Below, piece by piece: positions 16,276 to 25,709 of a stretch of DNA of 64,000 nucleotides (position 1 is the stretch's first letter; each line of letters begins with the position of its first letter). The notes under the pieces are model-generated. The model ran no database searches. It saw nothing but the letters and a program-made list of their open reading frames with translations, and was not told where the DNA came from. The translations under genes and the position numbers were made by a program. Where the stretch lies: positions 5,352,501 through 5,416,500 of the forward strand of contig NZ_CP152049.1 of NCBI RefSeq assembly GCF_038630985.1. The letters run 5' to 3'. Source of the DNA: Paenibacillus sp. FSL H8-0548. GTDB lineage: Bacteria > Bacillota > Bacilli > Paenibacillales > Paenibacillaceae.

Positions 16276-16833
16276 TCACCCTTCATATACAAAGTTGATT
16301 TCTGCATCAGCCAGCACCGGATGCTTCCCATCCTTATCCGACAAGATCGGATTTGAAGTCGGCCAATCGATTGCAAGTGCCGGATCGTTCCAGGCAATAC
16401 CGCGATCGTGAGCGGGGGAATAGTACTCGTCAACTTTATATTGTACTTCGCAATTGGGAACCAAAGTACAGAAGCCGTGAGCAAAGCCTTGAGGGACTAA
16501 AAGCTGCAGCTTATTTGAAGCTGAAAGAATAAACCCTTCCCATTTACCAAAAGTAGGGGAGCCATGCCTAAGGTCTATGATTACATCATAGATTTCTCCT
16601 GCCGATACTCTTACCAGCTTTGTTTGCGCCTTTGGTTCCAACTGGTAATGCATGCCCCTTATAACATTTGCTTCTATGGATAAGGAATGATTGTCTTGAA
16701 TAAATTCAAAGTTGAGAGCATGCTTTTCAAAAGCAGTTTTTGTATAGCTCTCCATAAAGAATCCTCGGTGATCACCAAATACGGTTGGTTCAATCAACTT
16801 TACACCGTGGAGACTAGTCTCTTTAACTTTCAC
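16276..16833 (-). CDS. rmlC: dTDP-4-dehydrorhamnose 3,5-epimerase
   Basis: This 185-aa cupin enzyme shows the family run GDHRGFFMESY (about 21-31), the catalytic His in RGMHYQ (about 62), and VQYKVDEYYSP near 130-140. It epimerises the 4-keto sugar at C3 and C5. The GTG at 16833 is preferred because the product then begins MKVKETSLHG like other RmlC proteins and GGTGA lies 7 nt upstream. Base composition begins to fall here towards the AT-rich segment. Confidence 0.94.
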   Translation of the reverse strand: MKVKETSLHGVKLIEPTVFGDHRGFFMESYTKTAFEKHALNFEFIQDNHSLSIEANVIRGMHYQLEPKAQTKLVRVSAGEIYDVIIDLRHGSPTFGKWEGFILSASNKLQLLVPQGFAHGFCTLVPNCEVQYKVDEYYSPAHDRGIAWNDPALAIDWPTSNPILSDKDGKHPVLADAEINFVYEG

Positions 16834-16849
16834 TATCAATCACCGCCTA

Positions 16850-17593
16850 TTACAATTTAAATTTACCAAATTCATCGCCATAAACGATATCCTTGGCTAG
16901 CTCATTTGCCTTGCTGTATGAATTATGTGTTCCCGCATCCGTCCACCATTGATTCAATACATCACATGACAACTCATTTAAATTGATATAGACATTATTT
17001 ACATCTGTAATCTCTAATTCGCCTCTTTCCGACGGCTTCAAGGAACGAATAATATCAAATACACGGTTGTCATACATATATATTCCGGTCACCGCATATG
17101 TACTTTTAGGTTGCGTAGGTTTTTCTTCTATTGAAATTATTTTATCTCCATTTAGCTCCGGAACACCATAACGCTGAGGGTCAGGCACTTCTTGGAGGAG
17201 GAGCTTCGCTCCCGTTTGTTGCTCCTCAAATTCTTTTACAAAAGTCACAATAGAATTACTAAATACATTATCACCTAAAATTACAACCATACGATCATTG
17301 CTTACAAATTGCTCTGCCATGCCTAAGGCCTGTGCTATCCCGCCTGCTTCGTCTTGAACCTTATATGTGAATGAGAGATCAAAATCTCTGCCACTTCCTA
17401 ATAGATTCACAACATCTCCCATATGTTCTTTCCCTGTGACAATTAGGATATCTTCAATAGCTGCTTCTTTTAACTTAGCAATGGCATGGAAGATCATAGG
17501 GTATTTTCCAACAGGAAGAAGATGTTTGTTAGTGACTTTCGTTAAGGGAAATAGTCGTGATCCAGTTCCACCAGCTAGGATGATTCCTTTCAT
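16850..17593 (-). CDS. rmlA: glucose-1-phosphate thymidylyltransferase
   Basis: This 247-aa protein is of the short RmlA type. It has the nucleotide-binding GGTGSRLFPLT at 8-18 followed by NKHLLPVG, a GDNVF metal site near 112, EEKP near 155, and GTHNSY near 226. It forms dTDP-glucose, the first step of dTDP-rhamnose synthesis. The C-terminal allosteric extension found in long (about 290 aa) RmlA enzymes is absent. GGAG lies about 10 nt before the ATG. It is the last rml gene before the strongly AT-rich segment. Confidence 0.94.
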   Translation of the reverse strand: MKGIILAGGTGSRLFPLTKVTNKHLLPVGKYPMIFHAIAKLKEAAIEDILIVTGKEHMGDVVNLLGSGRDFDLSFTYKVQDEAGGIAQALGMAEQFVSNDRMVVILGDNVFSNSIVTFVKEFEEQQTGAKLLLQEVPDPQRYGVPELNGDKIISIEEKPTQPKSTYAVTGIYMYDNRVFDIIRSLKPSERGELEITDVNNVYINLNELSCDVLNQWWTDAGTHNSYSKANELAKDIVYGDEFGKFKL

Positions 17594-17699
17594 ATTCAGT
17601 GTCTCCGATCTTATTTCACTGCAAATCTACAAAACAATTATAGAACACATTTTCATTCAAAGAAAAAGCTCATAATAATAATATTTCAAAAATTCAATA

Positions 17700-19838
17700 T
17701 CAATTTTCCTTTTGTTCATGCCTATCATATTTTAGTAATCGAATATTCTCAGTATTTATATCTTTGGGGAATTCATGTAAAGATAATAATATTAAAAATG
17801 GTGCCAAAATAAATGCATAGAAAAGGTATCTTGAATCTTGTGCTGGTATCACAAGTGATATTCCTGCTATTTGAGATAAAATAGGAATTAGTATTAAAGA
17901 AGCCTTCCATGAGTTTCTACTTATAATCAAAATAGTAAAAAACAAAATAGTATATAAAGTAAAGGCTGGCCTCCAAAAAAACCACAAAAAATAGTTACTC
18001 AATGATATATTTAAATATCTATCCAAAAACGCTTTAAGTTTAGGTGTGAAATTCTGTTGATCTAAATTTAAATTGTTTTGATATATATTAGTGACAATTG
18101 TACTAGTATAACCATCGTCTGGTTGATGAACACGCCACAATATTGAAGTCATAGAGAAAAAATCAGAGATTGATAATTTAGGATCTCTAATAAGCATTCC
18201 TAGCCAAGTCTTCACTATATCAGATTTATTTTCTGCTAATATTTGCCCATTAAATACTCCATTAAAAATCAAATAATTAATAGTGTATTTAGAATAATCA
18301 TCTCCTCCATCCCAGTATTTTATTGGCATAATTTTCTCTAATGTTCTTTTTTCATCTTCTGTGATCTCTTTATTTTCATGGACAAATGTGCCTATCTGAT
18401 GTATTGGTAATGATAATGATAAATATGAAGGGGCTGAATTAAGAGCTAGGGCCTGAAATAAAATAAACTTTATACCAAAAATCAACACAAAAGTTATAAA
18501 ACTAATTTTAATTAACTTTCCTATTAAGTTTCTATAAAATATTATTAATACAATTAAAGATCCAACTACAGAAAGCACTCCATTATGTCTAAAAAAATAA
18601 ACGGAAATTAATATTGCTATTAATAGATATTGGTTAGTTTTACTGTAAAGCCATTGGCCCTTGGAAGCATATATTTTAACCAAAAGTACAGTGAGAAACG
18701 CGATAGAAATCGAAAAAGGAATGTCTTTCCAAATCGTTATAGACATAATCCCGTAAGTAGGACTTAAAGAATAGAAAGCAAGAAGGCTGTTTCTGTACAT
18801 TTTTTTCAAACCTAGCTTTTCTAAATAATAAACACTATATCCCATCAATAATGACATTAAAATTAATTGAATAATTGCAATTATAGCAGGTGACAACCAT
18901 AACCTCGTAAATAACCAAATGAATAAAGTATGAACGATTGGGTGAGCGTCATTAAATGATTCTGTAAGTACCTGGTTCCATTGGTCTATTGAATCTGAAC
19001 TCATCGTTCCTGGATAATATGCCAATAGATACAAAGAGTAAACACTTGATATAATTAATGAATATACAAAAATCCTTACTTTCCTTATTTCAATTGAATT
19101 GTTATATATTTTAAGATATTTTACTAGTATTATAAATAAAAAACAAAAAAATGATAATGCAAGAAAATTGATTAATGTAAAAAATGTTTTCACAATTAAA
19201 CTGGAACTCACTTGATATTCATACATTTGAGAGTGGCCCTCTAAAGAATATAAATCAACGATCTCTGATTGTTCATTAATAGATATCTCTACAATACCTG
19301 ACCATTCATGATTTAGTAAAAAAACATTAATGTTTTGCTTAATAAATCCACCCCACTCTAATAAAGAATCTTTTTCGAAAGAAACAGGTACTTTGTTATC
19401 CTTAATCTCCCAACCTTCACTTAATTTAAACTTGTCCACATTTATTTTATTATTATCTGAATAAACACCATTAACCCAAACCTCATTATTATTAGATTTG
19501 ATATTTTTATCTCCAACCACCTTGATTTTTAATGTGGCTTTTTGTGGAGGTGTACTGTCAATTGGAAAAGTTATCATTGTACCAATACTTACAACCATAC
19601 TAATGAATAGAAGTATATATTTTTTTTTGTTCTCCATATCTTTTAAAATACTAAAAACTAAACTGCTTAAGAAATAGTGGCTAACTAATAATATTGCGAG
19701 AAATATCACAATTAAAATCATTATACTTATTAAATAATTGCTCATGTTATATACACCAATAAATATCTGGTTGTACAAAAAAAATGAAAAAACAAATGCA
19801 ATTATAATATTTGTAACTATGGAACATTTTTCTTTCAT
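17700..19838 (-). CDS. polytopic membrane protein, GT-C-like (DUF6020-type)
   Basis: This 712-aa protein has about a dozen hydrophobic segments. Two helix pairs open the protein, an extracytoplasmic domain of about 120 residues follows (90-210), and then a multi-helix core contains YPGTMSSDSIDQWNQ and AHPIVHTLFIW (about 275-307). The acidic-loop-plus-His pattern after the first core helix resembles GT-C fold glycosyltransferases that use lipid-linked sugars. It could add a side-chain sugar or modify the glycan outside the membrane. I assign the family only tentatively. It is very AT-rich, like its neighbours through 27.8 kb. Confidence 0.75.
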   Translation of the reverse strand: MKEKCSIVTNIIIAFVFSFFLYNQIFIGVYNMSNYLISIMILIVIFLAILLVSHYFLSSLVFSILKDMENKKKYILLFISMVVSIGTMITFPIDSTPPQKATLKIKVVGDKNIKSNNNEVWVNGVYSDNNKINVDKFKLSEGWEIKDNKVPVSFEKDSLLEWGGFIKQNINVFLLNHEWSGIVEISINEQSEIVDLYSLEGHSQMYEYQVSSSLIVKTFFTLINFLALSFFCFLFIILVKYLKIYNNSIEIRKVRIFVYSLIISSVYSLYLLAYYPGTMSSDSIDQWNQVLTESFNDAHPIVHTLFIWLFTRLWLSPAIIAIIQLILMSLLMGYSVYYLEKLGLKKMYRNSLLAFYSLSPTYGIMSITIWKDIPFSISIAFLTVLLVKIYASKGQWLYSKTNQYLLIAILISVYFFRHNGVLSVVGSLIVLIIFYRNLIGKLIKISFITFVLIFGIKFILFQALALNSAPSYLSLSLPIHQIGTFVHENKEITEDEKRTLEKIMPIKYWDGGDDYSKYTINYLIFNGVFNGQILAENKSDIVKTWLGMLIRDPKLSISDFFSMTSILWRVHQPDDGYTSTIVTNIYQNNLNLDQQNFTPKLKAFLDRYLNISLSNYFLWFFWRPAFTLYTILFFTILIISRNSWKASLILIPILSQIAGISLVIPAQDSRYLFYAFILAPFLILLSLHEFPKDINTENIRLLKYDRHEQKEN

Positions 19839-19878
19839 TTACTACAATTCCCCCAGTCTTTATACCTAAGCCTTCGAT

Positions 19879-21465
19879 TTATTTAAACCATTTATTTATC
19901 TTTAGCTTTAACATTATATTAATAATGAATCTACCTCTTTTTGAGTTAACGATTCTTAAAAGTTCATACTTATTATTATTAAACTCTCCAGATTCATCAT
20001 CAGTCAATAATCCAACTCTAGGATAAGATATTGTAGGATTATTCCATAAATATCCTGGTCCATTTGCATATAGTAAGTTAAAAATTTCAAAACCGTGCTT
20101 TTCGTACAAGGGTTTATGATATTCACTTATTTTTAAGTATAAATCATTAACAATATTACGATTAAACTTCCTTGACATCGAATCAATTCGAATTCGGTAA
20201 TACACCAAAGGCTCTGGTATGCTTACACCTACACAACCATTACTACATAACGAAATCCAAGAGTCATAATCCTCCATACCTTTTTCCATTTCAATTCTAT
20301 TCAATCCGTAATTCAAAAAATCTTCTCTTCGTATAACAGCAAAAGCACTTAACATATTCGATAGCAGTAAATATGGGAATGCAGTATTATATGTAACCCA
20401 TATATCATTTTTTAGTCCAAAGTATTGTACCCATGAGTGTACAAAAGAAATATTTTTATAACGCTCTAGAATCTTTACACATCTTTCATAGTAGTTTGGA
20501 TCCACTTTATCATCTGCGTCTAAAAATGCAATGTATTTCCCTTTTGCTACTTTGGCTCCTATATTACGAGCATTTGCTAAACCTCGATTTTCAATATTTA
20601 CGATATTCAAATTATTATATTTACTGGAAATAATTCGAAGGATATCAATACTTTCAACATCATTACTTCCATCGTTGACTACAATAACTTCAATATCAGA
20701 ATATGTACTAAGTAATATACTTTCAATCGTCTCAATTATTAAGTCACCTAAATTATAGTATGGGATGATAATTGATAAAGATTTTTTTTCATTTTCAAAA
20801 TGAGAACTAGTTTTCAAAGGTATTGCAAAGTGAAAGGGGAAATCAATTTGATTCTCTGAACCAAATTCATTGACCCCTATTTTCAATTCTTTATTCCAAT
20901 CAAAATTTCCAGGTGTATCGAGAGATATATATTTAGCATTTCTAACGCCATTTTGTTGTTGAATAACATCCCAAACTTCCTTGTCCCAAATCAAGCTAGT
21001 ATCAGAATATCCTAAACATTGTTGTTCAATTTGTTTTATCCAATATTGAGGAAACCGATATTCAGAACTTTTCAAATGAGTCTCATTATGGACTGTTATT
21101 ATTTGAATATCCCGTAATTTTGAATGTAGTGTCCATTTTTGCTGCATTAAAAAATAAGGAAGCACACCATCCTGCTCTATAATTATTACTATATTACTAG
21201 GGATTGTTTGAACTTCTGGCAACACATTCAATATAGTTTTCGACAACAAATATGAATGTAGGAAAGCATCCCCGAATTGCAAACCATCCGGAAGTTCTTT
21301 ATCAAAATATCGCGTAATCTCTTTAGTTTCCAAGTAGCTTTCAACATCTATTGTTGAAGAATGAAGAAACACTCTTGTTACATTTTTATCCACCCATTTA
21401 GCAAATGATAACGGAATTGCATTGCTTCCTTTATGACATACTGATTTTGCATACCAGACCTCCAT
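19879..21465 (-). CDS. group 2 glycosyltransferase with an extra N-terminal domain
   Basis: This 528-aa protein has a clear GT-A domain starting near residue 228 (LSIIIPYYNLGDL) with IEVIVVNDGSND, GLANARNIGAKVAKG and FLDADDKVDPNYY (the DxD motif) around 255-320. The first 220 residues are a separate domain I cannot name, which reads like a degenerate Rossmann or second transferase region. The ribosome site is weak (GGTGGT). It lies downstream of the two large transferase genes in the AT-rich cassette and probably extends or decorates the glycan. Acceptor and sugar are unknown. Confidence 0.85.
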   Translation of the reverse strand: MEVWYAKSVCHKGSNAIPLSFAKWVDKNVTRVFLHSSTIDVESYLETKEITRYFDKELPDGLQFGDAFLHSYLLSKTILNVLPEVQTIPSNIVIIIEQDGVLPYFLMQQKWTLHSKLRDIQIITVHNETHLKSSEYRFPQYWIKQIEQQCLGYSDTSLIWDKEVWDVIQQQNGVRNAKYISLDTPGNFDWNKELKIGVNEFGSENQIDFPFHFAIPLKTSSHFENEKKSLSIIIPYYNLGDLIIETIESILLSTYSDIEVIVVNDGSNDVESIDILRIISSKYNNLNIVNIENRGLANARNIGAKVAKGKYIAFLDADDKVDPNYYERCVKILERYKNISFVHSWVQYFGLKNDIWVTYNTAFPYLLLSNMLSAFAVIRREDFLNYGLNRIEMEKGMEDYDSWISLCSNGCVGVSIPEPLVYYRIRIDSMSRKFNRNIVNDLYLKISEYHKPLYEKHGFEIFNLLYANGPGYLWNNPTISYPRVGLLTDDESGEFNNNKYELLRIVNSKRGRFIINIMLKLKINKWFK

Positions 21466-21496
21466 TTAAAAACACCACCATTACAAAATATCCAAA

Positions 21497-23530
21497 TCAA
21501 CTATTTTTTTTATGTTTTCTTAAGAAATTTCGTAGTAACCTTAGTGTCATCACTGCAAACTTACCCTTTTTACCATCCCATTTGTCTACCCTAACTTTAA
21601 TCTTATGGTAAGTTTTTTTCAGTTTTTTTGTAGTTTCTTCGTTTTCATTATAGTTTTTCACTATTAGAGGCTCATTAATATATGGAAACAAAATAAAAGG
21701 ATTCCATACAGTATTTTCAGTTGTTTTATGTAACCTGTAAACAAACTGTTCTCTATGAACATCAACTCTAGTTTTAGAAATAGCCAATAATGCATCTGGA
21801 ATAACATAGCCTTCTTTATTTATAATGTTTAACTCACCTAATTCAGCAAATCGATTATCAAATATGTCTCTTATATTCGCGGATTTAGCGTTAACATATA
21901 CTATTGATCTTGACAAGTTATTATATGGCCTATAAATATGATTTTTGTACAGATCATATTGCGTATAGCCAACTTCATTTCGATAGTAACAACCAACATA
22001 ATGAATATCTTGTGATAGTGAGAATACCTTTTTAGCTTTAGTTATATAAATGGGATCAATAATATCGCTTGCGTAACATGTTAGTACATAAGGCATTAAT
22101 GGTAATTCATAATCAATAACACCATCGAGCCGCTTTGCGTACCTTATCTTACCCAGAAAGGACACCGGAACACCCGGTGATGAATTCGATAAGATATAGC
22201 TTTTTTCTAGATCTAAATCTGTATGCTCCAGTATCGATAAGTATTGCGTGCTAAAATCTTCTTCTTGCAACACGATTAGAGAACATTTCCAACTAAGATT
22301 ATTATTAATATGCTCGATAGATTTCTTTTTAAATACATTAGTATAGGAAATATTGAATAACTTATTGTTTGTAACTTTAAAGGGGGAGCTAATCTGCTTC
22401 CTCAAATCAGCATTATTTAACATTTTCTCCATTTTCGCAACTAGATCATAAGAAGTTCCATCATACACAAGTGCATTCTTTTCATTTTGAAAATAATCAT
22501 TAAATGCCGGAATGTTATTTGAAATTATAGGTACTCCAATTCCATAAAGCTCATGAATACTATAGCAGAAAGATTCAACCAGGTTTGGAAATACAGCAAA
22601 CCTAACTGAACAAAGTATTTTTTCTAGCTTTTTATGATCTAACTGTCCAGTAAATACAAACCTTTTTCTAAATTCCTCAGGAATTCGCTCTATTAATTGG
22701 TTTCTATACGGAGTTCCATTCATATCAAATCCATCATAACCAACTAAATAAAAAATAGAATTGTTGCTGGAATTTTTAGAAATAAACAAAACCGCAGCAT
22801 CAATAAAAACATCTACTCCTTTTAATTGAAATATACGTCCATAAAATAATACATCTTGTTGTTTTTCATTTAGAATATATTCAACGTCATCCCAATTTTT
22901 CACTGGGGGGGGTGATACAATAATACTTTCCTGCTTAACATCATAGCGCTGCATATATATTTGACTCCAAGAGTTAGATGGAGCCATTACATAATCAGCA
23001 TGCCGAATAGCATCCTTTTCCATCTGATACATTTCGATCTTATATAAATTAATTTCATTTGGAATTTGTTCAATATCCATTAAATCAATTGTACAATGTG
23101 CTCTAACACTTAGTATTATATTTTCAAATTCTCCTTCAAACCGCTTTGCGCGTATAGCAAAGTAACCAATTCCAACATAATCAAAGAACTCAATGTAATT
23201 AATAGCAAGTTGTTCACACAATAAAAGCAAACCTTTATAAAATCGATAGCTTTTTTGCAAGAAAATATTATCATATTCTTGACCACAACCAACATCTCCC
23301 TTAAGAATCTCTGAGAGGCAAACTATTTTTAAGTTTTTGTTATTTGGTAACTGTGGCTTGTATTCATTCTCATATTGCTCACATTCATACTTAGGCATAT
23401 CTAACAATAAAACAATATGATTATCCGAATCCTTTAATAACTCTTGTAATGCATTATGAATAAAAACCCCACATCCGCCTGCATTAATAGGTGCTAACTC
23501 ATAGGAAACAAACACAAATGTTTTTATCAT
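21497..23530 (-). CDS. group 4 (GT-B) glycosyltransferase with unknown C-terminal region
   Basis: This is a 677-aa protein. Residues 1-385 form a GT-B enzyme: SYELAPINAGGCGVF at the start, DVLFYGRIFQLKGVD near 225, FTGQLDHKKL near 290, and the nucleotide-sugar motif ESFCYSIHE (E-x7-E) near 320. The remaining 290 residues match nothing I know and end in a strongly basic tail (KKLKKTYHKIKVRVDKWDGK), possibly a membrane-surface anchor. A GGTGGTGAG site lies 9 nt before the ATG and overlaps the stop of the previous gene, suggesting coupling. Confidence 0.85.
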   Translation of the reverse strand: MIKTFVFVSYELAPINAGGCGVFIHNALQELLKDSDNHIVLLLDMPKYECEQYENEYKPQLPNNKNLKIVCLSEILKGDVGCGQEYDNIFLQKSYRFYKGLLLLCEQLAINYIEFFDYVGIGYFAIRAKRFEGEFENIILSVRAHCTIDLMDIEQIPNEINLYKIEMYQMEKDAIRHADYVMAPSNSWSQIYMQRYDVKQESIIVSPPPVKNWDDVEYILNEKQQDVLFYGRIFQLKGVDVFIDAAVLFISKNSSNNSIFYLVGYDGFDMNGTPYRNQLIERIPEEFRKRFVFTGQLDHKKLEKILCSVRFAVFPNLVESFCYSIHELYGIGVPIISNNIPAFNDYFQNEKNALVYDGTSYDLVAKMEKMLNNADLRKQISSPFKVTNNKLFNISYTNVFKKKSIEHINNNLSWKCSLIVLQEEDFSTQYLSILEHTDLDLEKSYILSNSSPGVPVSFLGKIRYAKRLDGVIDYELPLMPYVLTCYASDIIDPIYITKAKKVFSLSQDIHYVGCYYRNEVGYTQYDLYKNHIYRPYNNLSRSIVYVNAKSANIRDIFDNRFAELGELNIINKEGYVIPDALLAISKTRVDVHREQFVYRLHKTTENTVWNPFILFPYINEPLIVKNYNENEETTKKLKKTYHKIKVRVDKWDGKKGKFAVMTLRLLRNFLRKHKKNS

Positions 23531-23533
23531 AAA

Positions 23534-25696
23534 TTATAACTCACCACCTAGAAAAACCTTCAAACTTTGCTCAGACAATTCATTGTTTTTAATCTTCCAT
23601 TCTTTATATAACGCTATTATTTCCTCTTTATTTCGAAGAGCATTCTCTGCTTTTTCAGCAATTTCGACAGGGTTATCCGGCTGGTTAATGACAAGATACT
23701 CTGCAAGTTTTGTACCCTCAAAATAATGATGGTTTGGCCCTGAGAGACATGGAACGCCCATCTCTAAACTTTCAAGTAATAAGATTGGAGCACACTCAGA
23801 GAAAGTTACATATAGGTTAATATCGTTACACTCCATTAATTCAAGTAGTTCATCTCGGCTTACTGCCGATTCTATTCCATTAAATTCAATATTTAATTGT
23901 TCTGCAAACAATTTCATCCTTGCTGTATAGGGAACTGCATTAACTTCTGCATTTTCAATCAAACCTACAGCCGCTATTTGCGTGAATGCATTTTTATTCC
24001 ACGTCACTCCGGATGCATATACTCCAATTTTCATCCTACTTCCTGTTATGAATTTCTGTTTTTCTATGCTATCTCTTCCTATATTCACTTTATTTCGAAC
24101 GAAAAAGCTTGGATATCCTTTTTTTGAGTATAACTTAGCCATACTTTCCTTAGCGAATCCCCAGCCGTCTAAAGTTCCTTCATTTATCAAATGTATTATT
24201 TCCTGGTACCTATTCCAAGAATAATCCTCATACATATGGGTAGTATTTCCATGCCAAAAAACTTTAAGTGATAATTCAGGATTTAATTCTTTTAAGTATT
24301 TCGCTAGTTGATAATACCCAATAGCAAATCCGCTAAATGTAATACTTTTTACTTTCTTCTTAGAAATCTGAGAAGCAATATATTTAATGTCTGCATTGTC
24401 ATGCAATTCTTTTATAGATATTATGAATGCAAACAATTCCTTAGTAGAATATGTTACTCCTAACCATTCTGGCTGATGAATTGAAATATGTGATTTTTCC
24501 GGAATCTCGCTTAACTTTTGAAATAATTCATTGAATTTTTTCTCATTATTATTCCCATGATTAGCTTGAGGGGTTGGACTATGAGAATATAAAACTTCTT
24601 TGCGTTGTCTCATCTTACGAAATCTATTTACTATTTTTCTTGCTGGCTGCATCATATTATACAAAAGTTCCATGTTTCTAATCTTTGTAATTATTCTCCA
24701 TGCAAGTGAAGTTTCAATTTCATTTAATCGGGATTCAAGATAAATAACTTGGGATCTTAGCATAGTGCAATCATTTATATATTGTTCCTTTTGTACACGT
24801 TCTTCGTTAATTTCTATTATTAACTTATCATGCTTGTCTTCGTAAATATTCAATCTCTCTTTCATATAATTCTTTTCCAAAGAGTGTTTCTTATTACTTT
24901 GTTGTAATCTATCTATTTCTTCTTTCGCTTGGAATTCTCTTTCTATCCGATCTTTTAATTCTTGAGTTCGCCAACCTACCTCTCCTTCAAATTTCAAGAT
25001 GTTTGGCCGAATTCGCTGATCTAATAAACGAAGCCTAGAAAAGACTATCTTATTTTCTAAATCACTTTTATTCCATCTATTAGAGATTTTTGTGTAATAC
25101 AGATCCTGCTCATCCGCCACCTTTTCCATGAGCTCGCAAGAAAAACCTATATTTTCATATTCTTTAATTATTGAATGTTGCCAACAACCATTATGATCTG
25201 GAAATTGTAATTCTGAACTTAAGGTGTAATTATTCTCAAAATGAATCACACCGTGCTTGGATACACGAACCAATTCAGATAAAATTCCACTTAAATGTGT
25301 TGGTTGTATATGAATTAAAACTGAAACAGTATAAACAAAATCAAAAAAATCGTCAGGAAATGGTAGTTTCGTCCTTGGTTCAATAAGTGTTATTCTATTA
25401 TGAATATCATTATCGTTAGATATTCTTTCCTTTAAATTTTCCAACATAGTTGGGCTTTGATCGACACCATAAAACTCAACATTAGGTATCTGATCCAAGT
25501 ACTCAGCATGCCTTCCAAATCCAACACCGAACTCAAGAATTTTTATTTTTTCACCAATATTTGAAAACATGCTTGAGAGCACCACTTCTTGAATGCCATA
25601 TAGTGGTTGCATTGCTCTTCTTTTATCTACTTCATCTACCCAGACCGAACCATTTTCTTGCCACCATGCTTCATTTTCAAATATGTGAGAAGACAT
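23534..25696 (-). CDS. methyltransferase - coiled coil - glycosyltransferase fusion
   Basis: This 720-aa protein has three parts. Residues 1-215 are a class I SAM methyltransferase (ILEFGVGFGRH at 53-63, FYGVDQSP at 75-82, FDFVYTVSVLIHI at 118-130). Residues 243-332 form a long charged coiled coil with Leu/Ile at heptad positions. It ends with the spacer TSLAWRIITKIR seen before GT modules in other glycan enzymes. Residues about 385-720 are a GT-B domain with ECAPILLLESLE and GVPCLSGPNHHY near 650-675. The plan recalls WsaE (methyl-rhamnosyl transferase of S-layer glycans) and WbdD, whose coiled coil sets polymer length. It lies directly downstream of Wzt, as chain terminators often do. Confidence 0.85.
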   Translation of the reverse strand: MSSHIFENEAWWQENGSVWVDEVDKRRAMQPLYGIQEVVLSSMFSNIGEKIKILEFGVGFGRHAEYLDQIPNVEFYGVDQSPTMLENLKERISNDNDIHNRITLIEPRTKLPFPDDFFDFVYTVSVLIHIQPTHLSGILSELVRVSKHGVIHFENNYTLSSELQFPDHNGCWQHSIIKEYENIGFSCELMEKVADEQDLYYTKISNRWNKSDLENKIVFSRLRLLDQRIRPNILKFEGEVGWRTQELKDRIEREFQAKEEIDRLQQSNKKHSLEKNYMKERLNIYEDKHDKLIIEINEERVQKEQYINDCTMLRSQVIYLESRLNEIETSLAWRIITKIRNMELLYNMMQPARKIVNRFRKMRQRKEVLYSHSPTPQANHGNNNEKKFNELFQKLSEIPEKSHISIHQPEWLGVTYSTKELFAFIISIKELHDNADIKYIASQISKKKVKSITFSGFAIGYYQLAKYLKELNPELSLKVFWHGNTTHMYEDYSWNRYQEIIHLINEGTLDGWGFAKESMAKLYSKKGYPSFFVRNKVNIGRDSIEKQKFITGSRMKIGVYASGVTWNKNAFTQIAAVGLIENAEVNAVPYTARMKLFAEQLNIEFNGIESAVSRDELLELMECNDINLYVTFSECAPILLLESLEMGVPCLSGPNHHYFEGTKLAEYLVINQPDNPVEIAEKAENALRNKEEIIALYKEWKIKNNELSEQSLKVFLGGEL

Positions 25697-25709
25697 TATT
25701 ATTTCACCC

